Below, piece by piece: positions 36,505 to 45,593 of a stretch of 64,000 nt of DNA. Made by a program: the position numbers and the translations under genes. The first letter of the stretch is position 1, and each line of letters starts with the position of its first letter. Location: NCBI GenBank assembly GCA_030725715.1, contig JANRFG010000018.1:86599-150598 (forward strand), in the 5' to 3' direction. The notes below the pieces were generated by a model. That model searched no databases and was not told the DNA's origin. It worked only from the letters and a program-made list of their open reading frames with translations. This DNA comes from Opitutales bacterium (lineage in GTDB: Bacteria > Verrucomicrobiota > Verrucomicrobiia > Opitutales > UBA953).

Positions 36505-39102
36505 TCAATCCGAAAACCCGCCGGCCTTGACCTCGAAAGCGAGGGCGTCCTTCGCCCGCTTGACGCGGACGAGGCTGCCGTCGGGGATTTCGCCGGCGAG
36601 CATGGCCTTGGCGAGCGAGGTCTCGACCTCACGCTGCAGGTAGCGACGCAGGGGGCGCGCACCGTAGACGGGGTCGAAGCCCTTCTCGGCGATCAAGGCC
36701 AGGGCGGTCTGGTCGAAATCGAGGCGGATGCGCTTGGCGGCGAGACGGTCGTTGAGCCCGCGGAGCATGATGCCCGCGATGGCGGCGACCTGCTCGGGTC
36801 CGAGCGGGCTGAAGAGCGCGATGTCGTCGATGCGGTTCAGGAACTCGGGACGGAAGTGCGCGCGGAGGTCCGCCATGACGGCTTCGCGGACGCTGTCCGT
36901 GAGGCCGAAGCCGGCCTGCTCGGCGACGTGCCGGCTGCCGATGTTCGAGGTCATGATGAAGATCGCGTTGCGGCAATCCACGGTGCGGCCCTGCGAGTCG
37001 GTCAGGCGGCCGTCATCCAGGACCTGGAGCAGGATGTTGAAGACTTCGGGGTGCGCCTTCTCGACCTCGTCCAACAGGACGACGGCGTAAGGGTGGCGAC
37101 GGAGGGCCTCGGTCAGCTGGCCGCCTTCCTCGTGGCCGACGTAGCCGGGAGGCGCGCCGACGAGGCGCGAGACCGCGTGCTTCTCCATGTACTCCGACAT
37201 ATCGATGCGGATCATCGACTTCTCGCTGTCGAAAAGTTCGGTCGCGAGCGCCTTGGCGAGCTCGGTCTTGCCGACCCCGGTGGGGCCGAGGAAGAGGAAC
37301 GAACCGACGGGGCGGCGCGGATCCTGGACGCCGGCGCGCGAACGCTGCACGGCTTCGGCGACGACGCGCACGGCCTCGTCCTGACCCACGACGCGGGCCT
37401 TGAGATTATCGGGTAGGCGGAGGATCTTCTGGCGTTCGCCTTCGAGGAGCTTGCTCACGGGCACGCCGGTCCAGCGGGCGACGACTTCGGCGACCTCTTC
37501 GGGCGTGACGGTCTCCCGGAAGAGGCCGGTGGCCGACTTCGCGGAGCCCTCGAGCTTGGCGACGTCCTTCTCGAGTTCGGGAATGGTGCCGTAACGGAGC
37601 TTGGCGACTTCCTCCAACTTGCCGGCGCGCTCGGCCTTGGCCATGTCGGCCTTGGCGTCCTCGAGCTTAGCCCGGGAAGACCGGACCTTGGTCACGGCCT
37701 CCTTGTCGGCGACCCAGCGGGCGCGGAAAGCGGTCTGCTCCTCGCGGGCGGCGCCGAGCTCCTTGCGGAGCACGGCGAGCCGGGCCTTGGAGGCTTCGTC
37801 CTTCTCGTTCTTCAGGGCGGATTCCTCGACCTCGAGCTGGAGCACGCGGCGGTTGAGGGCGTCGAGTTCCTGCGGCACGCTGTCGATCTCGGTGCGGATC
37901 TGGGCGCAGGCCTCGTCGATGAGGTCGATGGCCTTGTCCGGCAGGAAGCGCGCGGTGATGTAACGGTCGGACAGCGTGGCCGCCTCGACGAGCGCGGCGT
38001 CCTCGATGCGCACGCCGTGGTGCACCTCGAAGCGTTCCTTGAGGCCGCGGAGGATCGAGACCGTGTCAGGCACGCTGGGCGGATCGACCAGGACCTGCTG
38101 GAAGCGGCGTTCGAGCGCGGGGTCCTTCTCCACGTGCTCGCGGAACTCCTTGAGCGTCGTGGCGCCGATGCAGTGCAGCTCACCGCGGGCCAGCATGGGC
38201 TTGAGGAGATTGGCGGCGTCCATCGCGCCGTCGGCCTTGCCGGCCCCGACGAGGGTGTGCATCTCGTCGATGAAGAGCAGGATGCCGCCTTCGGCGGACT
38301 TCACTTCGTTGAGCACGGCCTTGAGGCGCTCCTCGAACTCACCGCGATACTTCGCGCCGGCCACGAGCGAGCCCATGTCCAGGGAGAAGAGCGTCTTGTC
38401 GCGCAGGCTCTCGGGGACGTCGCCGTTGACGATGCGCTGGGCGAGGCCCTCGACGACGGCGGTCTTGCCGACGCCGGGCTCGCCGATGAGCACGGGGTTG
38501 TTCTTGGTGCGGCGGGAAAGGATGCGGATGACGCGGCGGATCTCCTCGTCGCGCCCGATGACGGGATCCATCTTGCCCGTGCGGGCGCGGGCGGTGAGGT
38601 CCTGTCCGTACTTGGAGAGGGCTTCGTAAGTGGCTTCGGGGTTGGCCGTCGTCACGCGCTGCGAACCGCGCACCGCCTGGAGCGCGGCGAGGATCGCCTT
38701 ACGGTCGAAACCGACCGCCGCGAACCCCGGACGAAGCGAAGGCGACTCCGCGAGCGCGAGCAGCACGTGCTCGGCCGACACGAAATCGTCCTTCATCGTC
38801 TCCGCCTCGTCCTTGGCCTTGAGCAGGAGCGCGTGGGTCTCGGAAGAAAGCCCGGGCTGGCCCGCGGTCTGCGCGAGCTTGGGCAGGCGGGCGAGCTGAC
38901 CGGCGACGGCGGTGGCGAGGGCGGCCTCGTCCTTGCCCGCGCGACGGAACAGCGAGGAGGTCACGCCGCCTTCCTGCGTGAGCAGGCCGTGGAGGAGGTG
39001 CGCAGGTTCGAGCGCCGGATTGCGACGCTGCATCGCCTCGCTCAGCGCCTGCTGGAGGGCTTCGGAGGTCTTTTCGGTCAGGTTGCCGTAAGGAGTGGAC
39101 AT
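36505..39102 (-). CDS. clpB: ATP-dependent chaperone ClpB
   Basis: AAA+ disaggregase that works with DnaK. The ATG at 39102 ([20 protein letters not shown]) is preceded by AAGGATGGC and gives 865 residues; another ATG four codons upstream (39114) is possible. Order: Clp N-terminal repeat domain (1-150), first AAA module with [18 protein letters not shown] and [14 protein letters not shown], the M-domain coiled coil ([28 protein letters not shown]) that distinguishes ClpB from ClpA, and the second AAA module with [16 protein letters not shown] and [16 protein letters not shown]. Monocistronic, with a strong hairpin upstream and no CIRCE box. Confidence 0.97.
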   Translation of the reverse strand: MSTPYGNLTEKTSEALQQALSEAMQRRNPALEPAHLLHGLLTQEGGVTSSLFRRAGKDEAALATAVAGQLARLPKLAQTAGQPGLSSETHALLLKAKDEAETMKDDFVSAEHVLLALAESPSLRPGFAAVGFDRKAILAALQAVRGSQRVTTANPEATYEALSKYGQDLTARARTGKMDPVIGRDEEIRRVIRILSRRTKNNPVLIGEPGVGKTAVVEGLAQRIVNGDVPESLRDKTLFSLDMGSLVAGAKYRGEFEERLKAVLNEVKSAEGGILLFIDEMHTLVGAGKADGAMDAANLLKPMLARGELHCIGATTLKEFREHVEKDPALERRFQQVLVDPPSVPDTVSILRGLKERFEVHHGVRIEDAALVEAATLSDRYITARFLPDKAIDLIDEACAQIRTEIDSVPQELDALNRRVLQLEVEESALKNEKDEASKARLAVLRKELGAAREEQTAFRARWVADKEAVTKVRSSRAKLEDAKADMAKAERAGKLEEVAKLRYGTIPELEKDVAKLEGSAKSATGLFRETVTPEEVAEVVARWTGVPVSKLLEGERQKILRLPDNLKARVVGQDEAVRVVAEAVQRSRAGVQDPRRPVGSFLFLGPTGVGKTELAKALATELFDSEKSMIRIDMSEYMEKHAVSRLVGAPPGYVGHEEGGQLTEALRRHPYAVVLLDEVEKAHPEVFNILLQVLDDGRLTDSQGRTVDCRNAIFIMTSNIGSRHVAEQAGFGLTDSVREAVMADLRAHFRPEFLNRIDDIALFSPLGPEQVAAIAGIMLRGLNDRLAAKRIRLDFDQTALALIAEKGFDPVYGARPLRRYLQREVETSLAKAMLAGEIPDGSLVRVKRAKDALAFEVKAGGFSD

Positions 39103-39185
39103 GCCATCCTTCATGCACCGACCGTTCCAAAGTCGGGCTCTGATTAAAGCCTGAAACCGAGGCCTAACGCGGAGCAAGCGAGACA

Positions 39186-39212
39186 CGCCCGCGACATCGA
39201 GTCCCGCGGGCG
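39186..39212. repeat. GC-rich inverted repeat upstream of clpB
   Basis: CGCCCGCG / CGCGGGCG (8-bp perfect arms, 11-base loop) lies in the 203-base divergent gap between clpB and the SirB1-like gene. Partly complementary flanks (GCGAGACA...TGTCGCT) could lengthen the stem. It may be a leader hairpin or a heat-shock operator. The remainder of the gap shows no confident promoter. Confidence 0.45.
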
Positions 39213-39305
39213 ACGAGTTGTCGCTCCTTGCGTCAACCCCTAAAAGACCGGCGAAGGAGGACTCCCTTGTTGCCGAAGCCCTCCCCTCTTCGTTAGAAAT
39301 CCGCC

Positions 39306-40151
39306 ATGACGCACGACGCGGAGCTGGCGACCTTGGAGCGCCTCCTCGACGACCCTTCGCCGGTCGTCCGCCAAGCCGTGCTCGCCAAGCTCAAGGCCGC
39401 CGGCCTGCCGGGCGTGCTCTGGCTCGAAGGCCTGACCAAGGACGAGACCCTGGCCGCCCACGCCCGCCTGCTGCTCACCGACCTCCGCACCCCGGAAGCC
39501 GCCGCCCACTCTTTCCTCGCGCACATCCGCGACGCGCATTGCGACCTCGAAGAGGCCTGCCTCCTGCTCGAGCGCGCCACCGATCCGTCGTTGGCCGATG
39601 ACGCCTACTCCGCCGAGCTCGACCGCCTGGCCGAACGCACCCGAGAGCTCATCGCCGAGCCGCTCGACGTCCGCGGGAAGTGCCGCCTGCTCTGCCGCGT
39701 GATCTTCGGCGAGGAAGGCTACCGCGGCGCCCAGGAGAGCTTCGCCATCCCGGCCTCGTCCCTGCTCTCGCAGGTGATCCGCAGCCGCCGCGGCATCCCG
39801 ATCTCGCTCTGCCTGATCTTCCTGCTCGTCGCGCGTCGCCTCGGCCTGCCCGTCGAGCCGGTCGGCCTGCCCGGCCGCTTCATGGTCGGCATCTTCCGTG
39901 GCCGCGAACCCCTCTATCTCGATTGCTACGAAGGCGGCGCCTTCCGCACGCGCGCGGAGGTCCAGCTGCTGCTGCTCGACAACCAGCTGCCCGCCGACGA
40001 GGCGTTCCTCCTGCCCGTGACCACGCACCAGACGCTCGCCCGCTGCTGCCGCAACCTCGTCTCGCAGTTCGAGGCGCAGGGCGACGACCGCAGCAGCCGC
40101 CTCTTCCTCACTTTCGTCCACGCCTTGGAGCAGACCGATGAGCGCGCCTGA
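39306..40151 (+). CDS. SirB1/transglutaminase-like family protein
   Basis: Soluble 281-residue protein. The middle (about 110-215) is the SirB1-type transglutaminase-like fold: [89 protein letters not shown]. The family is widespread, usually beside prmC/prfA, and its biochemical role is not settled; the classic cysteine protease triad is not clearly complete, so catalysis should not be assumed. The N-terminal part has HEAT-like helices ([24 protein letters not shown]). Its 3' end overlaps aroE by 14 bases, so they form an operon. Confidence 0.75.
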   Translation: MTHDAELATLERLLDDPSPVVRQAVLAKLKAAGLPGVLWLEGLTKDETLAAHARLLLTDLRTPEAAAHSFLAHIRDAHCDLEEACLLLERATDPSLADDAYSAELDRLAERTRELIAEPLDVRGKCRLLCRVIFGEEGYRGAQESFAIPASSLLSQVIRSRRGIPISLCLIFLLVARRLGLPVEPVGLPGRFMVGIFRGREPLYLDCYEGGAFRTRAEVQLLLLDNQLPADEAFLLPVTTHQTLARCCRNLVSQFEAQGDDRSSRLFLTFVHALEQTDERA

Positions 40152-41025
40152 CACCCTCACGCTCTCCGCCCTGCGGACGGCCGTCTTCGCGCCCGGCCAG
40201 CTCGGCGTGCTCGGCGACCCGATCGCGCACTCACTCAGTCCGGCGATGCACAACGCCGCGTTGGCGATGCTGCTCCCGACGCACCCGCGCCTCGCGGGCG
40301 TGCGTTACCATCGCCTGCACATCACCGCCGAAGAACTCCCGGAAGCGCTGACGCTCCTGCACGCCCAAGGTTTCGCCGGCGTGAACCTGACCGTCCCGCA
40401 CAAGATCCCGGCGCTCACGCTCGTCGAGACGCTCTCGCCCGAGGCCCGCCGGGCCGAATCGGTGAACACGCTCGTGCGCACGCCGACCGGCTGGGCCGGC
40501 CACACGACCGACGGCCAAGGCTTCCTCGAGGCCCTACGCGAACGCACCGGCGGCACGACCCGGGACCGCCCGGTGATCCTGCTCGGCTCCGGCGGCGCCG
40601 CCCGCGCCGTCGCCGCCGCCTGCCTCGACGACGGCTGCGCTTCGCTCAGCCTGCATAACCGTGACGTCGCCAAGGCCGCCGACCTGGCCGACACGCTCGC
40701 CGATCCGCGCGTGCGCGCCGCGGGGCTCGCCGAGATCAAAGCCTCGCCCGACGCGGTGATCGTCAACTGCACGACGCTGGGCCTGAAACCGACGGACGCT
40801 TCGCCCTTCCCGGCCGAACTCCTCGCCGCCGGCCAGTTCGTCTTCGACACGACCTACGGCGACGTGACCTCCTGCCTGCTGCGCCAAGCCCAAGCCCGCG
40901 GGATCGCCGGCTGCGACGGACGCCCGATGCTCCGCTGGCAGGGAGCGCTCGCCTTCCGGCTCTGGCACGGCATGCTGCCGCCTGACGCCCCGATGCGCGC
41001 CGCGCTCGGCGAATCCGCCCTCTGA
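40138..41025 (+). CDS. aroE: Shikimate dehydrogenase
   Basis: Reduces 3-dehydroshikimate to shikimate with NADPH in aromatic amino-acid synthesis. The N-terminal substrate domain has GVLGDPIAHSLSPAMHNAAL (family G-x-P-[IV]-x-H-S-x-S-P) and GVNLTVPHKIPAL with the catalytic lysine; the partner aspartate follows in GHTTDGQGFLEAL. The Rossmann motif is ILLGSGGAARAVAAA. The 295 residues are near the usual 270-290. Overlaps the upstream SirB1-like gene by 14 bases and leads into the prepilin peptidase gene after two bases. Confidence 0.95.
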   Translation: MSAPDTLTLSALRTAVFAPGQLGVLGDPIAHSLSPAMHNAALAMLLPTHPRLAGVRYHRLHITAEELPEALTLLHAQGFAGVNLTVPHKIPALTLVETLSPEARRAESVNTLVRTPTGWAGHTTDGQGFLEALRERTGGTTRDRPVILLGSGGAARAVAAACLDDGCASLSLHNRDVAKAADLADTLADPRVRAAGLAEIKASPDAVIVNCTTLGLKPTDASPFPAELLAAGQFVFDTTYGDVTSCLLRQAQARGIAGCDGRPMLRWQGALAFRLWHGMLPPDAPMRAALGESAL

Positions 41026-41027
41026 CC

Positions 41028-41885
41028 ATGACGCTCGCCGACCTCCGGAACTTCGCCCAGCTGCATCCCGGGTTCGCCGCGTTGACCGCCGGCGCCTTCG
41101 GCGCCTGCGTCGGCAGCTTCCTCAACGTCTGCATCCATCGTCTGCCCAAGGGCGAATCGATCGTCACCCCGGGCTCACGTTGCGCCTGCGGTCAGCCGAT
41201 TCCTTTCTGGTATAACATCCCGCTCTTCGGCTGGCTCACCCTCCGCGGCCGCGCGAAGTGCTGCGGCGCGAGCATCTCCGTCCGTTATCCGCTCGTCGAG
41301 CTGATCACCGCCCTGCTCTTCGTCGCCGCGTGGACCTACCTGCCGCCGGCCAAGGCCGCCGTCGCCTGCGTCTACCTCCCGCTGCTCGTGGTGCTCGCCG
41401 GCTGCGATCTCGACGACATGATGGTCCCCGATGCGCCCAACTTCGCCTTGGTCGGGACCGGCCTGATCGCCGCGATGCTCGTGCCCTCGTTGCACGGCGA
41501 GACCGCCCACAGCATCGAAGCCGTGAACCGTTTCCACGCGCTGATGGACGCCCTGCTGGGGATCGCCGCCGGCACCGCCCTGGTCTGGTGGATCCGGACC
41601 ATCGGGACCGTCCTCGCCGGCCGCGAGGCCATGGGTGAGGCGGATATCATCCTTTGCGCCGGGGTCGGGGCCTATTGCGGCTGGCAAGGGGCGGTTTTCT
41701 GCCTTTTCGGGGGGTCGGTGGTCGGGGTCGTCACCGCCCTGCCCGGCCTGATCCAGGCCAAGATCAAGGGGGAAGAATACGCCGGCGTCGTGCCTTTCGT
41801 GCCCAGCATGGCCGTGGCCGGGGCGGTCTGGTTCTTCCGCGGGCCGGAGCTGGTCACCCTCTGGCGGAACTGGGCGGCTTCGTGA
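41028..41885 (+). CDS. Prepilin peptidase (type 4 prepilin leader peptidase)
   Basis: Membrane-bound aspartic protease that cleaves, and in many cases N-methylates, prepilins and type II secretion pseudopilins. The N-terminal half has ACVGSFLNVCIHRLPKGESIVTPGSRCACGQPIPFWYNIPLFGWLTLRGRAKCCGASISVRYPLVE, including a cysteine set with unusual spacing (C-x-C and C-C rather than CxxC/CxxC). The two catalytic aspartates are in LAGCDLDDMMVPDAP and EADIILCAGVGAY. The 285 residues and about eight membrane helices match PilD/GspO. The pilus or secretion genes it serves lie outside the window. Confidence 0.92.
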   Translation: MTLADLRNFAQLHPGFAALTAGAFGACVGSFLNVCIHRLPKGESIVTPGSRCACGQPIPFWYNIPLFGWLTLRGRAKCCGASISVRYPLVELITALLFVAAWTYLPPAKAAVACVYLPLLVVLAGCDLDDMMVPDAPNFALVGTGLIAAMLVPSLHGETAHSIEAVNRFHALMDALLGIAAGTALVWWIRTIGTVLAGREAMGEADIILCAGVGAYCGWQGAVFCLFGGSVVGVVTALPGLIQAKIKGEEYAGVVPFVPSMAVAGAVWFFRGPELVTLWRNWAAS

Positions 41886-41941
41886 ATGGTTCTGACTTGT
41901 CAGCCCCCACCCCCCTGCCAATCATCGGCAGTCACCCCATT

Positions 41942-42205
41942 ATGAAGCAGCTCGCCCTTGCTACCTTGATCGCTTCCGCCGCCATGGTCGGTTGCACGAC
42001 CTACGACACCCCTTACCACGGTAAGAACGTCTCCATGGAGCCTGCCCACAACTTCCTCGGCCTCGTGAAGGTCGAATCCGGCTCCTACGGCCACTCCGAA
42101 AAGGCCACGGTCGGCGCCAACATGAGCGAATTCTACGGCCGACGCGCCACCTCCGGCGACCGCGTCACGCTCTTCTGGGGCGCGGTGACCCTGACCGACT
42201 ACTAA
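41942..42205 (+). CDS. Small lipoprotein of unknown function
   Basis: An 87-residue protein too short to stand out in the ORF track, where it is only the end of a longer shadow ORF. It has a lipoprotein signal peptide with lipobox AAMVGC (cysteine 18), so it should be lipidated in the envelope. The mature part (TTYDTPYHGKNVSMEPAHNFLGLVKVESGSYGHSEKATVGANMSEFYGRRATSGDRVTLFWGAVTLTDY) shows no family that I recognise. It has its own 3' hairpin. Confidence 0.75.
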   Translation: MKQLALATLIASAAMVGCTTYDTPYHGKNVSMEPAHNFLGLVKVESGSYGHSEKATVGANMSEFYGRRATSGDRVTLFWGAVTLTDY

Positions 42206-42226
42206 GCCGGCAACTAGCCCCTTGCA

Positions 42227-42256
42227 GAAGCCCCGGTTTCGGGGCTTCTTCGTTTG
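42227..42256 (+). terminator. Terminator of the small lipoprotein gene
   Basis: GAAGCCCC-GGTTTC-GGGGCTTC followed by TTCGTTTGC, placed 22 bases after the lipoprotein stop codon. Confidence 0.82.
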
Positions 42257-42262
42257 CAGGCC

Positions 42263-43912
42263 ATGAACGTCCCTGGAAGCAATGTCGCCCGTCATCTCCG
42301 GATCGCGGCCACCGAGCGTCCGGATGACCCGGCCACGAAGTCGCCGGTCGCAGTCCATCCGACGGTCGAAGCCAAGCATGAGACCCGCACCTTCCGGCAA
42401 CTCGACCAGGAGAGCGATGCCGCGGCCGCGCACCTCGCCCGAGCCGGCCTCGCCGCCGGGGACCGCGTGCTGCTGGCGGTCCGCCCTGGCCACGACCTGA
42501 TCGTCGGGATGTTCGCCCTGCTGAAACTCGGCGCCGTCCCGGTCGCGATCGACCCGGGCATGGGTTGGTCCGCTTTTCTCGACTGTGTCCGTCGCTCCCG
42601 TCCGACGGCGCTGGTCGGCGTCCGCGCGGCCGCCCTGCTCAGCCGCCTGCCCTTCACGGCCTTCGGCACGCTCCGCACCCGCGTGACCGTCGGCGGCTCC
42701 GCCTGGCGCCGAGCCCTCGCCACGACCCCGGCGGCCACGCCTCGCCCGCTGGCCGAGGTCAGCCCCGACACGCTCGCGGCGATCCTGTTCACGTCCGGCT
42801 CCACCGGCGCCCCCAAGGGCGTCTGTTACACGCACGGGATGTTCGACGCGCAGATCGAACTGGTCCGCACGACCTACGACATCCGTCCGGGCGAGACGGA
42901 CATGGCGATGCTGCCGCTCTTCGCCCTTTTCAATCCGGCTCTCGGGACGACGACCGTCACGCCCCTGCTCGACCCCTCCAAGCCCCTCGCCGCCGATCCT
43001 GCCCCGCTCGTGGCGGCGCTCCGCGCGGAGAAAGTCACCTGTTCCTTCGGGTCGCCCGCCATCTGGGGCAAGATCGCCGACCATTGCGAAGCCCGCGGCC
43101 TGAAGCTGCCCGACCTCCGCCGCCTGCTGATCGCGGGCGCGCCCGTCTCAGGCGAACTGCTCGCCAAGCTGCGCGTCATCGCGCCGCACTGCGTCGCCCA
43201 CACGCCTTATGGCGCGACGGAGTGTCTGCCGGTCACGACCATCACGGCCGACGAACTCCTGGGCGAATTCCGCCAGCGCGCCCTCCGCGGCCACGGCACC
43301 TGCGTCGGCCGGCCGGTCAGCGGCGTCGAGATCCGCGTGATCCGCGAGACGGACGGCGCGATCGCGACCTTGGCGGACGCCGCCCCGTGCGCCCCGGGCG
43401 AGATCGGCGAGATCATCGCGACCGGCCCGAGCGTCACGCGCGAATACGACGGCCTGCCCGAAGCCACCCGCGCGGCGAAGATCGCCGATGGTACCCGCGT
43501 CTGGCATCGCATGGGCGACCTGGGTTCGCTCGACGCGGAAGGACGTCTTTTCTTCTTCGGACGGCGCGTGGAAAAGGTGCGCACCGCTGACGGCGACCTG
43601 CCCACGGAATCCGTCGAGCCCGCGTTCCGTCAGCACCCGCAGGTCTTCCGCTGCGCGCTCATCGGCCTCGGCGTCGCCCCTTCCCAAGTCCCGGCACTGG
43701 TGGTCGAACCTCGCGCCGGCGCCTTCCCGACGGACGACGCCGCCCGCGCCCGCTTCATCGCCGAACTGCGCGACGTGGCGAAGACCTGCCCGCTGGCCGA
43801 ACGCGTGAAGCACATCGTGTTCCAGCGCGCCCTGCCGGTCGACGTCCGTCACAACGCCAAGATCCACCGCCTCCAGCTCGCGAAAGAGTGGAGCCCACGC
43901 CTCGCCCGATGA
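42263..43912 (+). CDS. oleC: OleC-like beta-lactone synthetase / AMP-dependent ligase
   Basis: ANL-superfamily adenylating enzyme of 549 residues. In the Ole pathway OleC converts a 2-alkyl-3-hydroxy fatty acid to a beta-lactone that OleB decarboxylates to a long-chain cis-olefin. The AMP-binding loop is ILFTSGSTGAPKGVCYTHGMFDAQ, with TPYGATECLPVTTI and HRMGDLGSLDAEGRLFFFGRRVEKVRTADG downstream. The start is the ATG at 42263; the track used a TTG. The OleC identity is supported by the fused operon with an OleD-type gene, which overlaps by four bases. OleA and OleB are not near. Confidence 0.82.
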   Translation: MNVPGSNVARHLRIAATERPDDPATKSPVAVHPTVEAKHETRTFRQLDQESDAAAAHLARAGLAAGDRVLLAVRPGHDLIVGMFALLKLGAVPVAIDPGMGWSAFLDCVRRSRPTALVGVRAAALLSRLPFTAFGTLRTRVTVGGSAWRRALATTPAATPRPLAEVSPDTLAAILFTSGSTGAPKGVCYTHGMFDAQIELVRTTYDIRPGETDMAMLPLFALFNPALGTTTVTPLLDPSKPLAADPAPLVAALRAEKVTCSFGSPAIWGKIADHCEARGLKLPDLRRLLIAGAPVSGELLAKLRVIAPHCVAHTPYGATECLPVTTITADELLGEFRQRALRGHGTCVGRPVSGVEIRVIRETDGAIATLADAAPCAPGEIGEIIATGPSVTREYDGLPEATRAAKIADGTRVWHRMGDLGSLDAEGRLFFFGRRVEKVRTADGDLPTESVEPAFRQHPQVFRCALIGLGVAPSQVPALVVEPRAGAFPTDDAARARFIAELRDVAKTCPLAERVKHIVFQRALPVDVRHNAKIHRLQLAKEWSPRLAR

Positions 43913-44904
43913 ACACCCCTCTCGTCCTCGTCACCGGCGGCGCCGGCTTCCTCGGCCAGGCGGTCGTGCGACGCTGCCTCGCCCGCGGCTACCGTGTCCG
44001 GGTCCTCGGCCGTACGCCGCTGGCCGGCGAACTCGCCGGCCGGATCGAATTCGTCCGCGGCGACATCGGCGACCGCGCGACGGTCGACGCCGCCGTGCAA
44101 GGCTGCGACTACGTCTTCCACGTGGCCGCCAAAGCCGGCGTCTGGGGCCCTTGGGAAGAATACCTGCGCATCAATATCGACGGCACTTCGAACGTCGTCG
44201 ACGCCTGCCAAGCCCACGGCGTCCGCGCCCTGGTGCACACGAGCACCCCGAGCGTCGTCTTCAACGGCGAAGCCTTCCGCGGTGCCGACGAGTCCCTGCC
44301 CTACGGCGACAACTGGCTCTGCGCCTACGCGGAGACCAAGGCCATCGCCGAGGAAGTCGCCCTCAAGGCGGCTTCGGAACAGCTCAAGGTCTGCGCGCTG
44401 CGCCCGCACCTGATCTGGGGTCCGGGAGACCCGCACATCTTCCCGCGCATCCTCGCCCGCGCCCGCGCCGGCAAGCTCCGCATCGTCGGCGACGGCCAGA
44501 ACCAGGTCGACGTCACGCACGTCGACACCGCGGCCGACGCGCACCTCGGCGCCCTGGACGCGCTCCTCGCCGGACGCGCCAACGGCCAGGCGTACTTCCT
44601 CTCGCAAGGCGAACCCGTGAAGCTCTGGGAGTTCATCAACCGCCTGCTCGTCGGTGCGGGTGAAAAACCCGTCACGCGCCGGATCAGCCAACGGGCGGCC
44701 TACTGGCTCGGCGCGCTGCTCGAAGGCGTCTGGACGCTCTTCCGCCTGAAGGGCGAGCCGCCCATGACCCGCTTCGTCGCCGTCGAACTCGCCAAGGACC
44801 ATTGGTATGACGTCTCCGCCGCCCGCCGCGACCTCGGCCTCAAGCCCGCCGTCGAGACCTGGGCCGAACTGGACCGTCTCGCGGCCACCCTGCGCACGAA
44901 ATAA
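43909..44904 (+). CDS. oleD: OleD-like 2-alkyl-3-oxoalkanoate reductase (extended SDR)
   Basis: NADPH-dependent 3-beta-hydroxysteroid-dehydrogenase-type SDR, 331 residues, reducing 2-alkyl-3-ketoacids to the hydroxyacid that is the OleC substrate. Nucleotide motif VTGGAGFLGQAVVRRCLARGY; AAKAGVWGPWEEYLRINIDGTSNVVDACQ; catalytic YAETKAIAEE (YxxxK); LRPHLIWGPGDPHIFPRI; FLSQGEPVKLWEFINRLL; EPPMTRFVAVELAKDHWYDVSAARRDLG. These strings read like OleD rather than a generic steroid dehydrogenase. Start overlaps the oleC stop (ATGA). Confidence 0.88.
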   Translation: MNTPLVLVTGGAGFLGQAVVRRCLARGYRVRVLGRTPLAGELAGRIEFVRGDIGDRATVDAAVQGCDYVFHVAAKAGVWGPWEEYLRINIDGTSNVVDACQAHGVRALVHTSTPSVVFNGEAFRGADESLPYGDNWLCAYAETKAIAEEVALKAASEQLKVCALRPHLIWGPGDPHIFPRILARARAGKLRIVGDGQNQVDVTHVDTAADAHLGALDALLAGRANGQAYFLSQGEPVKLWEFINRLLVGAGEKPVTRRISQRAAYWLGALLEGVWTLFRLKGEPPMTRFVAVELAKDHWYDVSAARRDLGLKPAVETWAELDRLAATLRTK

Positions 44905-44949
44905 CCGGTTCGCTTGCCCCGGCCGACATTAACCCCATCCCTCTCACCC

Positions 44950-45393
44950 ATGCCCGCCGACGGACTCCAGCCTGACAAGACTTTCCACGTGACCATCCGG
45001 ACCTGGTTCGACCAGACCGACGGGCTCGGGATCCTCCATCACTCGCACTACGTGCTCATGATGGAACGCGCGCAGAAGGTGATGTTCATCGCCTTGATGG
45101 GCAAGGACACCATCGACCCCGCCGTCGCGCCGGACGTCTACGTGGTGGTCCGCGACATCGACCTGCACTACCTCGTCGCCATCCGCCCGGAGTGCGACGT
45201 GAAGCTGGTCCTCAGCGTCCGCAAGGTCCGCGCCGCGGGTCTGACGGTGGATGTCGAGTTCCGCAGCCCCGACCTCTCGGTGCTTTACGCCAAGGCCTCG
45301 CGCACCATCTGCCGCATGGACGGCACGACCCATCAGCCCGCCGCCTGGAGCGACGAGTTCCGGGCGAAGCATGAGGCCCTTATCAGGGCCTGA
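44950..45393 (+). CDS. Hotdog-fold acyl-CoA thioesterase (YbgC/FadM-like)
   Basis: A 147-residue hotdog protein from the ATG at 44950. It has the family catalytic region near the N-terminus, VTIRTWFDQTDGLGILHHSHYVLMMERAQ (family D-x-D-x-x-G-x-[VI]-x-H-x-x-Y), then VVVRDIDLHYLVAIRPECDVKLVLSVRKV. Thioesterases of this type hydrolyse acyl-CoA or acyl-ACP. It lies 45 bases after oleD and may belong to the same transcript, perhaps controlling fatty acyl-CoA supply; the substrate is not known. The track start upstream (MPRPTLTPSL) is considered unlikely. Confidence 0.82.
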   Translation: MPADGLQPDKTFHVTIRTWFDQTDGLGILHHSHYVLMMERAQKVMFIALMGKDTIDPAVAPDVYVVVRDIDLHYLVAIRPECDVKLVLSVRKVRAAGLTVDVEFRSPDLSVLYAKASRTICRMDGTTHQPAAWSDEFRAKHEALIRA

Positions 45394-45402
45394 GATAAGA
45401 GT

Positions 45403-45593
45403 GCTGAGTCGATGGCAGATGACAGAGTGCTGCATCGATAAAGACCGATAGTGCAGACAAATGACTCCTCGGCCTTGAGTCGTTCGTCGCATCATCGCGC
45501 AACCCCTCTGCAATCCGTCATCTGCCATCTGTCATCAACTCAGCCATCCGCCCTCGATTCAGCCATCCGTCATCTGTCATCGACTCAGCCATC
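45403..45593. repeat. Intergenic repeat region with direct and inverted copies (AT-richer island)
   Basis: The gap between the thioesterase gene and nth contains CATCTGTCATC(A/G)ACTCAGCCATC twice, 45 bases apart (45526-45548, 45571-45593), and the inverted form GCTGAGTCGATGGCAGATGACAG at 45403-45425. The right copy ends inside the nth stop codon. The region is less GC-rich than the neighbouring genes. No ORF with coding character is present. Confidence 0.7.

Noticed and set aside
39103-39305. CIRCE operator (HrcA) for clpB
   Set aside because: No TTAGCACTC-N9-GAGTGCTAA or a close variant is present.
45394-45592. Possible CRISPR array
   Set aside because: Only two direct copies and one inverted copy exist, spacing is irregular and no cas gene is near.
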